From Hyphomicrobiaceae bacterium (GTDB lineage: Bacteria; Pseudomonadota; Alphaproteobacteria; Rhizobiales; Hyphomicrobiaceae): a stretch of DNA of 15,839 nt. The translations under genes and the position numbers were made by a program. This document shows positions 1-7,029 of the stretch, piece after piece (the first letter of the stretch is position 1; every line of letters starts with the position of its first letter). Under the pieces are notes generated by a model, which did not search any database, was not told the origin of the DNA, and worked only from the letters and a program-made list of their open reading frames with translations. Location: NCBI GenBank assembly GCA_025359005.1, contig JANYHP010000379.1, forward strand, positions 1-15,839, written 5' to 3'.

Positions 1-335
1 ACCGTCTTAGTCTGCGGTGGGGGGCTGTATGAAACGGACCGATTAACGCGGCCGAGGATGGTCCGGCGCTACGGTTCGCGAGCGAGCCCGCCCTCTTACG
101 AAGGGTGCGGTGCAAGTCCCAAGGGGCTCGTTGTCGCGTGAATAACACAGCGCAGAGCGCGGCCGATGCCGCACAACCGTCTGCCGCAAGGCAGGCACCC
201 GGCCCGTCCGCGAGACGGGTCTCGCACACTGACCGGCTTCGGTCGCGCTCTGCCCCGGATTTTCAAGGGTCCGGAAAAATTCCGACAACCACCGGCGCCG
301 ACGAGGGTCGCGAGAGTTGTAGGTAGAAGGCACAC
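1..335. other. Non-coding, hairpin-rich stretch (candidate structured RNA)
   Basis: No reading frame here looks like a gene: the frames are short, arginine/proline-rich and have no ribosome binding site. Consecutive perfect stems can be drawn instead: CGGACC/GGTCCG (35-40 with 60-65); CGAGCCC/GGGCTCG (83-89 with 124-130) enclosing a smaller stem; CTGCC-GCAA-GGCAG (181-194, a GNRA tetraloop, extendable by two pairs); CCCGTC-CGCGA-GACGGG (203-219); GACCG-GCTT-CGGTC (231-244); and CCGGA/TCCGG (255-259 with 270-274). I compared it from memory with RNase P RNA, tmRNA, SRP RNA, rRNA, tRNA, the cobalamin riboswitch and group II intron domain V and found no match. It may be an unidentified RNA or an untranslated region of a gene to the left. 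In GC-rich DNA some hairpins arise by chance. Confidence 0.3.
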
Positions 336-366
336 GGTGCGGCTAAGAGGCAAAGGGCCGCGCACC
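336..366 (-). terminator. GC-rich hairpin directly after the L,D-transpeptidase stop
   Basis: GGTGC (336-340) pairs with GCACC (362-366), and GGC (341-343) with GCC (357-359), with a two-base bulge. The structure abuts the stop codon at 367-369. No T-run follows it on the minus strand, so it may be a weak terminator, a 3' stabilising hairpin or chance. Confidence 0.3.
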
Positions 367-1911
367 TCAGCGCGTGAGCACGACGAAGTCGGTGCCGCGG
401 CCGGTCTCGGTGCTGATGCCGTGATCGGAGACGATCAACGACGCGCCGATCCACAGCTTCTCGGAGATCTTCTGGAGCACCTCGTCGGAGAACTTGATGC
501 GATCAAGCGCTGCGGCCGCCGTCGCCGGCACCACCACGCCCTGCGCACGCTCTGCGCCACGCCCGCCCGCACGACCGGCGCCTGCCACTGGAGCCACATC
601 GGCGCGCGCCTGGCCGGGGATGGTGATCGCGACCCACCGCATCGCCCCGTCGCTGTCCGGCGCGGCCGTGGCTGTGAACACATGTGTGCCGAGCGGCGTC
701 TGCGGCTCGGCGATCTCGACGTCCGCTTCAAACACCGGCTCGAAGCCCTGACGCACGAACACGCGCCGTTCCTTGCGGCTGACGAACACCGAGACCGGCT
801 CCATCGCCCGCTCGGCGACGCGTGCGGCATGCTCGGCCAAGTCGCGCTCGGCGACCGCGGCTTTCGCCTCGGCTGCGGCATGAAACGCTTCAGCGTCCGC
901 GGTCTGGGCGCTGCGACGGGCGTCGGCGGCGCGGCGTTCGGCATCCACAACGGCGGCCTGCAAGGTATCGCGCTGGCTGCTGATGCGCGCCCGGACGTCG
1001 TCGGCCAGCGCCGGGTTCTGCAGCATATCATTGGCCCTGTCGCGACCGGCCATGACGGCACTGAGCGCGGCATCGGCTGCGCGCAGCACCTCGGCCGCCA
1101 CGCGCGCGTCCTGGCCCCGCTGGCCGGCGATGCCGAGCAGCGCCGCCGCTTCCGCCTGCGCGTCCATCGCCGCCGATTTGGCGCGGCCCTGTTCGAGGCG
1201 GCCGCGTTCAATCGGGTTCAGCAGCCGCTCGGCATCGATCGGCGCGGCACCCAGCTGCATCCGCCCATCCGCCGCCTCAGGCGCCGGCGCGGCGAGGCCG
1301 GCAAGCTGTCCGGCCCGCACGAACGTCGGCGCCGGTAGGGTTTGGTGCGCGAACGACACGGGACTGAGATCATGATCGGCGACGATGACCCGCATCCCCA
1401 TGCGGCTCATGCCATAGAGCCGCTGGGCGAAATCGCCACCCATGCGGATGCAGCCGTGCGACGCGGGATAGCCCGGCAGATTGCCCTCGTGCAGCGCCAC
1501 CCCCGACCACGTGATGCGCTGCATGAACGGCATCGGCGCGTTCGAATACAGATTGCTCTCGTGATAGCGTTCCTTGCCAATGACGCTGAACACGCCGGTC
1601 GGAGTGCGATGCCCGCTCATGCCGGTGGAAACACCCGAACGGGCCACTTGTGCATCGCCAGAAAAAACGGTGACGTGCTGCTGGCCAATCGAAACCACGG
1701 CGATCAGCGGTGCCGTGGGCCCTGCGACCGCTGCGGCGATCCGCGCGGGCTTGGCTGCGTCGCCGGATACGCGTCTGCCTTGCGCCGCGGCCGCCCCCGC
1801 CGAAAGGCCACCGACAACGATACCTGTTGCCGCCAGCAAGCCGACGCACGCGGTCGTGACAGTGGTGATTTTGGCGACGCCGGGAACCCGGCTTGAAAAA
1901 CCGTAAATCAT
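367..1911 (-). CDS. Secreted L,D-transpeptidase (YkuD) with coiled coil and degenerate second YkuD-like domain
   Basis: Predicted 514-aa periplasmic enzyme forming 3-3 peptidoglycan cross-links or attaching proteins to peptidoglycan. A signal peptide or anchor occupies about residues 1-45 (hydrophobic 18-43). The YkuD catalytic domain is about 68-180: H141 in ALHEGNLPGYP, then S151-H-G-C154-I-R156, the conserved SHGC signature with catalytic Cys154. An Ala/Glu/Arg-rich, probably coiled-coil segment (about 225-370) follows. The C-terminal region (373-514) looks like a second YkuD-type fold (VSRKERRVFVR, TPLGTHVF, LIVSDHGIS near the end) without a catalytic Cys, so it is probably structural. 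I chose ATG at 1909-1911; a TTG seven codons upstream would also be open but only adds a polar leader. It is the last of three same-strand genes, 86 bases after the M20 gene. The family call is secure; the role of the C-terminal domain is inferred. Confidence 0.9.
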   Translation of the reverse strand: MIYGFSSRVPGVAKITTVTTACVGLLAATGIVVGGLSAGAAAAQGRRVSGDAAKPARIAAAVAGPTAPLIAVVSIGQQHVTVFSGDAQVARSGVSTGMSGHRTPTGVFSVIGKERYHESNLYSNAPMPFMQRITWSGVALHEGNLPGYPASHGCIRMGGDFAQRLYGMSRMGMRVIVADHDLSPVSFAHQTLPAPTFVRAGQLAGLAAPAPEAADGRMQLGAAPIDAERLLNPIERGRLEQGRAKSAAMDAQAEAAALLGIAGQRGQDARVAAEVLRAADAALSAVMAGRDRANDMLQNPALADDVRARISSQRDTLQAAVVDAERRAADARRSAQTADAEAFHAAAEAKAAVAERDLAEHAARVAERAMEPVSVFVSRKERRVFVRQGFEPVFEADVEIAEPQTPLGTHVFTATAAPDSDGAMRWVAITIPGQARADVAPVAGAGRAGGRGAERAQGVVVPATAAAALDRIKFSDEVLQKISEKLWIGASLIVSDHGISTETGRGTDFVVLTR

Positions 1912-1997
1912 GTGCGCCCCATTACTCGCCAATACGACTAACAGTATTTATTTAGTGGCCAAATGCCCCCGCCTGCAACCCCCAACACTGCACATGC

Positions 1998-3461
1998 CTA
2001 TTGCAGGCGGGTGATCAACCGGTGATAGAAAGTGATCATCTCGATGTAGTTGGCCACCGAGATGCGCTCGTTGTTGCCATGGAACCGCGCAAGATCGGCA
2101 GGTCCAGTGCGGACCGGCGAGAAGCGGTAGATGTTATCGACAATGCCGGCCATGTGCTTGGTATCCGTTGCCGCCAGCATCAGTGCTGGCGCCACGACCG
2201 CCGTGGGGAAAACCTCGCGAATGGCCGTCGCGATCGCCGCGTAGGCCGGCGCCTCGGCCGATGAGACAGGCGAGGGATCGTTACCGCCGGCAACCGGCGC
2301 GACCTCGATGCCCGCGCCGACGATACCCTGAACCCGCGCCGCGACGCTGGCCATCGTCTGGCCGGGCGCGATGCGGAAATTGATCTGCGCCTCGGCCAGC
2401 CCGGGAAGGACGTTGTCCTTGTCGCCTGCCTTGAAGATGGTCGGCGCTGTCGTCGTCCGCATCATGGCATTCGTACTCGGCGATACCGCCAGCAGGCGCT
2501 GCACCAGAGGCGCCGTCAACCATAGATTGGACAACAGCACCCTGCGCGCACCGCTGAACTCCGGCGCCAACGTCGCGTAGCTGGTGCGGGCGAGGCCGGC
2601 GAGATCGGCGGGAAACGGATTGGCTTCGACGTCGGCCACGGCGCGGGCCAGCGATCCGATGACCGTGGCGGCCGGCGGCATGGACGCGTGCCCAGGCGCC
2701 CCCTTGGAGCGCAGCGTCAAAGTCAGATAGCCCTTTTCTGCCAGACCGATCAGCGCCGCCGGCTTGTCGATGCCGTCGATCAGCCCTTCGGTGACGAGCA
2801 GGCCTTCGTCGAGCGCGAAAGCCGCCTTCACGTTGCGCGATTTCAGCAGCGCACCGATCGCCGCTGCTCCCTGCACGCCGCCGATCTCCTCGTCGTGGCC
2901 GAACGCCAGATAGATCGTGCCCTTGGGCCGAAAGCCCTGGCCGACGAGATGCTCCACGGCCTCCAGGATAGCGAGCACCGCACCCTTGTCGTCCCACGCC
3001 CCGCGCCCCCACACAAAGCCACCGTCGATGATCCCGGCAAACGGTGGATGGGTCCATTGCCCCTCGGTTCCCGAAGCGATCGGCACCACGTCCTGGTGCG
3101 CCATCAGAATGGCAGCAGGTGCGGCCGGATCGGAGCCCTTCCAGGTAAACAGTAGGCTACCGCCGCCGACGACCTCCCGCTCCAGCGCCGCATGCAGCTT
3201 GGGGAAACTCTCTGCCAGATGCGCATGCAGCTTGCGGAACTCTTCCAGCGGCGTTGGCAGTCCCGGCGCGAACGACACCGTCTTGTAGGTCACGGCCGTC
3301 GCGAGGCGCCTGGCGGCCGCGTCGGCATCGATGGCCAGTTTCGGCGCCGGCGTTGCCGCGATCTGCCGCGACGGCTGGCGCCACGTATTGACGAGCATGC
3401 CGCCGGCCAGCGCCACCACGGCGATGAGTGCAGCAAGTAAGCCACGGATAAGATTGCGCAT
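1998..3461 (-). CDS. M20-family zinc metallopeptidase (PM20D1/carboxypeptidase-S-like), membrane-anchored
   Basis: Predicted 487-aa dinuclear-zinc hydrolase of the M20 family, acting on peptides or N-acyl amino acids. Residues 4-26 form one hydrophobic segment, so it is probably exported or inner-membrane anchored facing the periplasm. Expected metal ligands and catalytic residues are all present: H122 and catalytic D124 in AHQDVVP, bridging D157 in GRGAWDDKG, catalytic E191 with E192 in GHDEEIGG, D218 in ALDEG and H436 in TDTKHMAG. H258 in APGHASMPP lies in the lid/dimerisation domain. Its length fits the carboxypeptidase S/PM20D1 branch, longer than ArgE or DapE. The ATG at 3459-3461 has AGGCGA about 8 bases upstream. 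It lies 83 bases after the SDR gene and 86 before the L,D-transpeptidase. The substrate cannot be read from sequence; peptidoglycan peptides are possible from context but unproven. Confidence 0.9.
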   Translation of the reverse strand: MRNLIRGLLAALIAVVALAGGMLVNTWRQPSRQIAATPAPKLAIDADAAARRLATAVTYKTVSFAPGLPTPLEEFRKLHAHLAESFPKLHAALEREVVGGGSLLFTWKGSDPAAPAAILMAHQDVVPIASGTEGQWTHPPFAGIIDGGFVWGRGAWDDKGAVLAILEAVEHLVGQGFRPKGTIYLAFGHDEEIGGVQGAAAIGALLKSRNVKAAFALDEGLLVTEGLIDGIDKPAALIGLAEKGYLTLTLRSKGAPGHASMPPAATVIGSLARAVADVEANPFPADLAGLARTSYATLAPEFSGARRVLLSNLWLTAPLVQRLLAVSPSTNAMMRTTTAPTIFKAGDKDNVLPGLAEAQINFRIAPGQTMASVAARVQGIVGAGIEVAPVAGGNDPSPVSSAEAPAYAAIATAIREVFPTAVVAPALMLAATDTKHMAGIVDNIYRFSPVRTGPADLARFHGNNERISVANYIEMITFYHRLITRLQ

Positions 3462-3523
3462 TGAAGTCGCCTAGCTCATGGGAATTGTGCAAACCTGACA
3501 GCGCGGGCAGTCGGCACTGCGGC

Positions 3524-3552
3524 ATGCGTCAATGCGTCAATGCGTCAATGCG
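3524..3552. repeat. 8-bp tandem repeat (3.6 copies) across the SDR stop codon
   Basis: The plus-strand unit ATGCGTCA occurs three times without interruption (3524-3531, 3532-3539, 3540-3547), followed by a partial copy ATGCG (3548-3552). On the coding (minus) strand the SDR stop TGA (3547-3545) lies in the first unit. The next two TGAs are 8 bases apart, so together they fall in all three reading frames. Confidence 0.9.
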
Positions 3553-4321
3553 ACGAGATCATGCCGCCGTCGACCCGCAAGATGGAGCCCGTGATGTAGC
3601 TGGCCTGACGGCTGGCCAGGAAGGCGCCGGCCGCGCCGAACTCCTCGATGCTGCCGAAGCGGCCGACCGGGATCGACGCCAGCGAGGCCTTTTCGACCGC
3701 CGCCACCTCGATGCCTTGCGCCTTGGCGCGCGCCGCATCCACGGCCGTCAGGCGCGGCGTGCGGATGCGGCCGGGTGCGATGGCATTCACGGTCACCCCG
3801 TCCGCCGCCACTTCGGCCGCCAGCGTCTTGGCCCAGCCGACGAGGCCGGCGCGCAGCGTGTTGGAAATGCCGAGGTTGGCGATCGGCTCGACCACGCCCG
3901 AAGAGATCACCATGATGATGCGGCCGAACTTCTGCGCCCGCATGCCCGGCAGGTGGGCATTGGCGATCTGGGTCAGCGACAGGAACATCGAGCGGAACTG
4001 CGTCAGCCAGACCTCTTCGGTCACTTTTTGCACCGAGCCCGGCGGCGGGCCGCCCCCGTTCAACACGAGCACATCGCACGCCGGCACTGCCGCCAGAAAC
4101 GCCGCGACCGACGCCGGATCGCCAAGATTGCACAGTTGCGTCCGCGCCGCCGCGCCCGCCGCCGCCTTGATGTGCGCCACGCCGGCCGCCAGCTTGTCCG
4201 CCGTACTCGACGAGATCAGCACATCGGCTTTTTCCTGCGCCAGCGCCGTGGCGATACCGAGCCCCAGCCCGCTGCTGCCGCCGAGCACCACGGCTTTCTT
4301 GCCCGCCAATCCGAGATCCAT
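3545..4321 (-). CDS. Atypical short-chain dehydrogenase/reductase-like protein lacking the catalytic Tyr-Lys pair
   Basis: 258-aa Rossmann-fold protein of the SDR superfamily. The dinucleotide-binding loop is V-L-G14-G-S-S-G-L-G20-L-G, with Leu in place of the usual Thr of TGxxxGxG. The NNAG position reads LNGGGPPPG (87-95). Ser140/Ser141 match the catalytic serine region, and VNAIAPGRIRTPRL (178-191) and RVDGG (249-253) are typical of the family. Where classical SDRs have YxxxK, the aligned stretch is S153-N-T-L-R157, so both catalytic residues appear replaced. From memory this resembles the 'beta-ketoacyl-ACP-reductase-like, SDR-like' subgroup, often annotated as 3-oxoacyl-ACP reductase. 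It may bind a cofactor or use other chemistry; substrate unknown. The ATG at 4319-4321 has AGGGG about 7 bases upstream. It is first of three co-directional genes. SDR fold secure, function not. Confidence 0.87.
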   Translation of the reverse strand: MDLGLAGKKAVVLGGSSGLGLGIATALAQEKADVLISSSTADKLAAGVAHIKAAAGAAARTQLCNLGDPASVAAFLAAVPACDVLVLNGGGPPPGSVQKVTEEVWLTQFRSMFLSLTQIANAHLPGMRAQKFGRIIMVISSGVVEPIANLGISNTLRAGLVGWAKTLAAEVAADGVTVNAIAPGRIRTPRLTAVDAARAKAQGIEVAAVEKASLASIPVGRFGSIEEFGAAGAFLASRQASYITGSILRVDGGMISSH

Positions 4322-4829
4322 TGTTCACCCCTGTGTCGTTATCGTCGGCAACCTTAGCCGCTGCCGTGGCGCCGGACGAGGGGAGGTCGCATTATTTCGC
4401 AGGATCGCGCGACCCGCATGCAGTTTTGAGAGAAAAGGCTCCGGTCCGGGCCGCGAACTTGGTTGGATAGTCGGCCAACTGCGTTAATCGCAGCGAGAGG
4501 GCGTATCGTGCGTTTTGGCGCGGCTTTGGTCATTTGGGCCACCACCCTAGCCAAGCCGTCGCCGATGCCCGCCAGCGGCCTTCTCCGTGCGATTGCGGGC
4601 CATGCCAGCCCTGCCTTCTCGCCCCGGATTTCGATGACCCTTCGGTGCCCGCCAAAGGCCAAAACACAGGTTCACGTCACTGTCTGGTTAACGATCGCCT
4701 TACGATTTCCATGATTGGGTGACGATCTGGAAATCCGGCCGCGGCCACGGGTGTGGCTGCTGCGCGGGGCGAGCGAGGGTCGCGTGCGGTCAAGGTGCAA
4801 TCACAGGCGAAATAGTCACGGGCGAACTC
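4322..4829. other. 508-base intergenic gap with no convincing gene
   Basis: This lies between the divergent SDR gene and the secreted lysozyme-like gene and should hold promoters for both. Short open frames exist on both strands but lack a ribosome binding site and a plausible composition. A partial CtrA-like sequence (TTAA at 4688-4691 with a TTAC half eight bases on) does not match the seven-base spacing of TTAA-N7-TTAA. No confident promoter element was seen. Confidence 0.5.
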
Positions 4830-4840
4830 ATGCGGCGGCG

Positions 4841-6055
4841 TTGGCTGTGGCAGCGCTCCTTGCGTTTGGCGTGCCACCGGCTGCGGCCGCTGGCGGTCCT
4901 TTCATCGCCACCGAGGTCAGCGCGCGACTGGCGCCGCAGCAGTTGGCCGCCTATCGCGCCTATCTCACCGCCCGCGCCGACTTCGAACGGCAGTCGCAGG
5001 TCTACTGGACGCTGGTCGACGAGCGGCGCGAAAACCGCCGCCGTAAGCACGCCCAGCAAAAAGCCTACACCGCTGACGACTATGTGTTGGAGCAACCGCC
5101 GAAATACGACGGCCCGGCGCTGGCGCCAGAGATCGCAGCCCAGGTCGCGGCCGCCAAGCCCGCCGAACCCGACAAGCCACAAGACAAACCCATGGCGGCG
5201 CTGGCCGACTATCTGGCAAGTGCGCGCGACCTTTACGCCTTTGTCCCCGAACGCATCAGCGAGCACGAATTCAAGCGCCGCTACGCCGCTGACGCCCTCG
5301 CCGTCGGCCTCAGCAAGGATCAGGTGGTGCGCGTCTATGCGCTCGAAACCGGCGGCCGCGGCACCTACGACATGCAAGCCGGCATCGACCCCGACACCCG
5401 CCAGGGCCGGCCGATCTCATCGGCCATGGGATATGCCCAACTGCTCGCCGCCAACTCGGTCAACGAACTGGTGCGCCACGGCGAACTCTTCATCACCCGC
5501 CTCGAAGCACAGCCGCGTGCAACCTCGCGCGCCAAGGCCGAGATCCTGCGCGCCATGCTGCGCCGCGCACGATCCGTGCCCAATGAGTGGCGCGACCACC
5601 AGAAGTTCGCGCTGACGCCGGAAGGCCAGGGCATCCACGCCATCAATCTAGACGCCGACATCGGCCCGTGGCTGCAAGTCTTGAAGCTGAAGGGCCTACT
5701 GGAAACGGCTGCGAAAGAAGCGGGGCGCACCTCGCTCACCGGCGCCGAACTGGAACTGATGAACCTCGCCGGCCCGCGCACCGGCCTTGAGATGCTGCAG
5801 CCCGTCGGCCGCCAGGTGCCAACCGCCAACTTCTTCGCCGAGGCCGCTTACTATCGCAATTCCGTCGTGCGCGAGAAAACCGGCGCGCAACTGCTCGCAG
5901 CCCTCGACGAGCGCATGCAGTCCGGCCTCAAGAAACCCGGCAGCCTCGATTTCGCAATGGCTTTCGACGAAGTGGCAAGCGGCCTCCCAGGCCGTCAGGC
6001 TCGCGCGCCCCGCGACGACGCACCGGCCCAGTCCTCGGCATCCGGGATGCGCTGA
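4841..6055 (+). CDS. Secreted protein with lysozyme/lytic-transglycosylase-like signature; 5' end probably frameshifted
   Basis: The frame runs 404 aa from the in-frame TTG at 4841 and is also open further upstream to a TTG at 4715. It opens with a signal peptide (LAVAALLAFGVPPAAAAGG). The middle has ALETGGRG (Glu about residue 169 from 4841), then YDMQAG and SAMGYAQLLAANS (about 194-206). This order recalls the catalytic Glu and GLMQLMPATA-type motif of lytic transglycosylases; it suggests peptidoglycan cleavage but does not prove it. A charged N-terminal region (about 80-120) precedes it. The best ATG (4830-4832) encodes MRRR in another frame; one extra base near 4838-4841 would give MRRRLAVAALLAFG, an ideal signal peptide. 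A 1-base deletion, natural or from assembly, is therefore likely. Convergent with the next operon, 6 bases apart. I do not recognise a named family. Confidence 0.72.
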   Translation: MAVAALLAFGVPPAAAAGGPFIATEVSARLAPQQLAAYRAYLTARADFERQSQVYWTLVDERRENRRRKHAQQKAYTADDYVLEQPPKYDGPALAPEIAAQVAAAKPAEPDKPQDKPMAALADYLASARDLYAFVPERISEHEFKRRYAADALAVGLSKDQVVRVYALETGGRGTYDMQAGIDPDTRQGRPISSAMGYAQLLAANSVNELVRHGELFITRLEAQPRATSRAKAEILRAMLRRARSVPNEWRDHQKFALTPEGQGIHAINLDADIGPWLQVLKLKGLLETAAKEAGRTSLTGAELELMNLAGPRTGLEMLQPVGRQVPTANFFAEAAYYRNSVVREKTGAQLLAALDERMQSGLKKPGSLDFAMAFDEVASGLPGRQARAPRDDAPAQSSASGMR

Positions 6056-6061
6056 CGTCCC

Positions 6062-6259
6062 TCATTCGGACTTCGGCGATGGCAGTTTGTCCAGCAGGCT
6101 GAGGAGCAGGAATATCGCGACGATGCGCAGCGGCACATCCAGCGGTCCCAGTCCCAGCCGCCACGCCAGGCCGTGGTCGCCAAGCAGCAGCCACCCACAC
6201 GCCGCGCACAAGACCGCCGTCATCAAAATGACTTCGCCGCGCGATGACGGCCGGTGCAT
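6062..6259 (-). CDS. Small membrane protein (65 aa), last gene of the Rieske operon
   Basis: A 65-aa protein with two likely membrane helices, about residues 10-27 (VILMTAVLCAACGWLLLG) and 41-56 (VPLRIVAIFLLLSLL), and a charged C-terminus. ATG at 6259-6257 overlaps the preceding gene's stop as TGATG, and GGAGG lies five bases upstream, which strongly supports translation and coupling. A GTG one codon earlier is open but less likely. No family recognised. It is the fifth gene of a unit built around a heme/Rieske membrane protein, so it may be a structural or assembly subunit; that is inference from position only. Confidence 0.72.
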   Translation of the reverse strand: MHRPSSRGEVILMTAVLCAACGWLLLGDHGLAWRLGLGPLDVPLRIVAIFLLLSLLDKLPSPKSE

Positions 6260-7029
6260 CACAGCCTCCGCAGTTTGCCGGTGTCGACCTTGATCAGCAC
6301 AACGTCACCGCGGCGTTCGACCTCGCCCTCCATGGCGACACGCATGCCGACGAAGCGCAGCACGCCGCGATCCAACGCGCGCCCCTGACTGTCCGCGATC
6401 ATCAGGAACTGACGACCCTCGAGGGGATGCGTCAAGACCAGCACCGGCGGCACGCCGCCGATCAGGCACAAGCTCGCACAGGCCTTGTGCGCGATGCCCG
6501 TGCCGGGACTCATGATGCCGGCGCCGCACTTACCGTCGCAGATCTCGCCGACGACACGCCAGCGTCCCATCGGCACGGGGGCAGCGGGCGCTGCCGGTTG
6601 GATGTTCTGCAGCACCCGCGGGCTTTCGCTGAGCACCAACATATCGAGGGCGCCGCGCTTTAGCAGCAAACCCTTGACCTCGACGACCTGCCCGCCAAGC
6701 GCTGCGCGATCAATTACTGCGGCGTGCTTGCCATCGCCGGACAACAACACGCCATGGCCGGCCGGCCGGGCCGCATCCCCGACAGTCAAAAGAAATGGAT
6801 AGGGTTCGCTCGAGAGCACGCCACGCAACGTCACGTCCAGGGGGATATCTGGCGCAGCGTTCGCGCCAAACAGCGAGCGTGCCGGATCGGTGATCGAGAG
6901 CGCCAGCAGCGCCGACACCACGCAGAGCCCGACAACAACGAAGGCGGCTGCGCGCATCAGGAACCGACGTAGCCCAGCACTGATGTCGTTAGACCAGCCA
7001 ATGAAGAACGTGTCGTTGTGCTCGCTCAT
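6259..7029 (-). CDS. Membrane-anchored protein with CX3C...HX2CX3C motif, partner of the Rieske/heme protein
   Basis: 256 aa, starting at the ATG (7029-7027) that overlaps the Rieske gene's stop as ATGA. The longer open frame upstream lies inside the Rieske gene and is an arginine/proline-rich shadow. One transmembrane helix, about residues 24-46, anchors the protein; the rest is probably periplasmic. Two beta-rich parts can be seen. Residues 60-140 include DVTLRGVLSSEPYPFLLTV and GGQVVEVKGLLLKRG. Residues 155-250 include GEIC164DGKC168GAGIMSPGTGIAH181KAC184ASLC188LIGGVPPVL, then RGVLRFVGMRVAMEGEV. The four Cys and one His are spaced like a metal, cluster or disulfide site, and the GGxPPV stretch after the last Cys looks conserved. 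I know of no assigned function. Coupling to the upstream gene suggests an electron-transfer or sensing partner. Confidence 0.85.
   Translation of the reverse strand: MSEHNDTFFIGWSNDISAGLRRFLMRAAAFVVVGLCVVSALLALSITDPARSLFGANAAPDIPLDVTLRGVLSSEPYPFLLTVGDAARPAGHGVLLSGDGKHAAVIDRAALGGQVVEVKGLLLKRGALDMLVLSESPRVLQNIQPAAPAAPVPMGRWRVVGEICDGKCGAGIMSPGTGIAHKACASLCLIGGVPPVLVLTHPLEGRQFLMIADSQGRALDRGVLRFVGMRVAMEGEVERRGDVVLIKVDTGKLRRL
6265..6269 (-). promoter_or_regulatory. Shine-Dalgarno of the 65-aa gene
   Basis: GGAGG on the minus strand ends five bases before the ATG at 6259, inside the end of the 256-aa gene. It decides between ATG 6259 and GTG 6262 in favour of the ATG. Confidence 0.7.

Noticed and set aside
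166..1338. Long plus-strand open frame (390 codons)
   Set aside because: It lies antisense to the L,D-transpeptidase, is Arg/His-rich with no motif, and is a typical GC-rich shadow frame.
4684..4706. CtrA-type site TTAA...TTAC before the lysozyme-like gene
   Set aside because: The half-sites are eight, not seven, bases apart and the second is imperfect.
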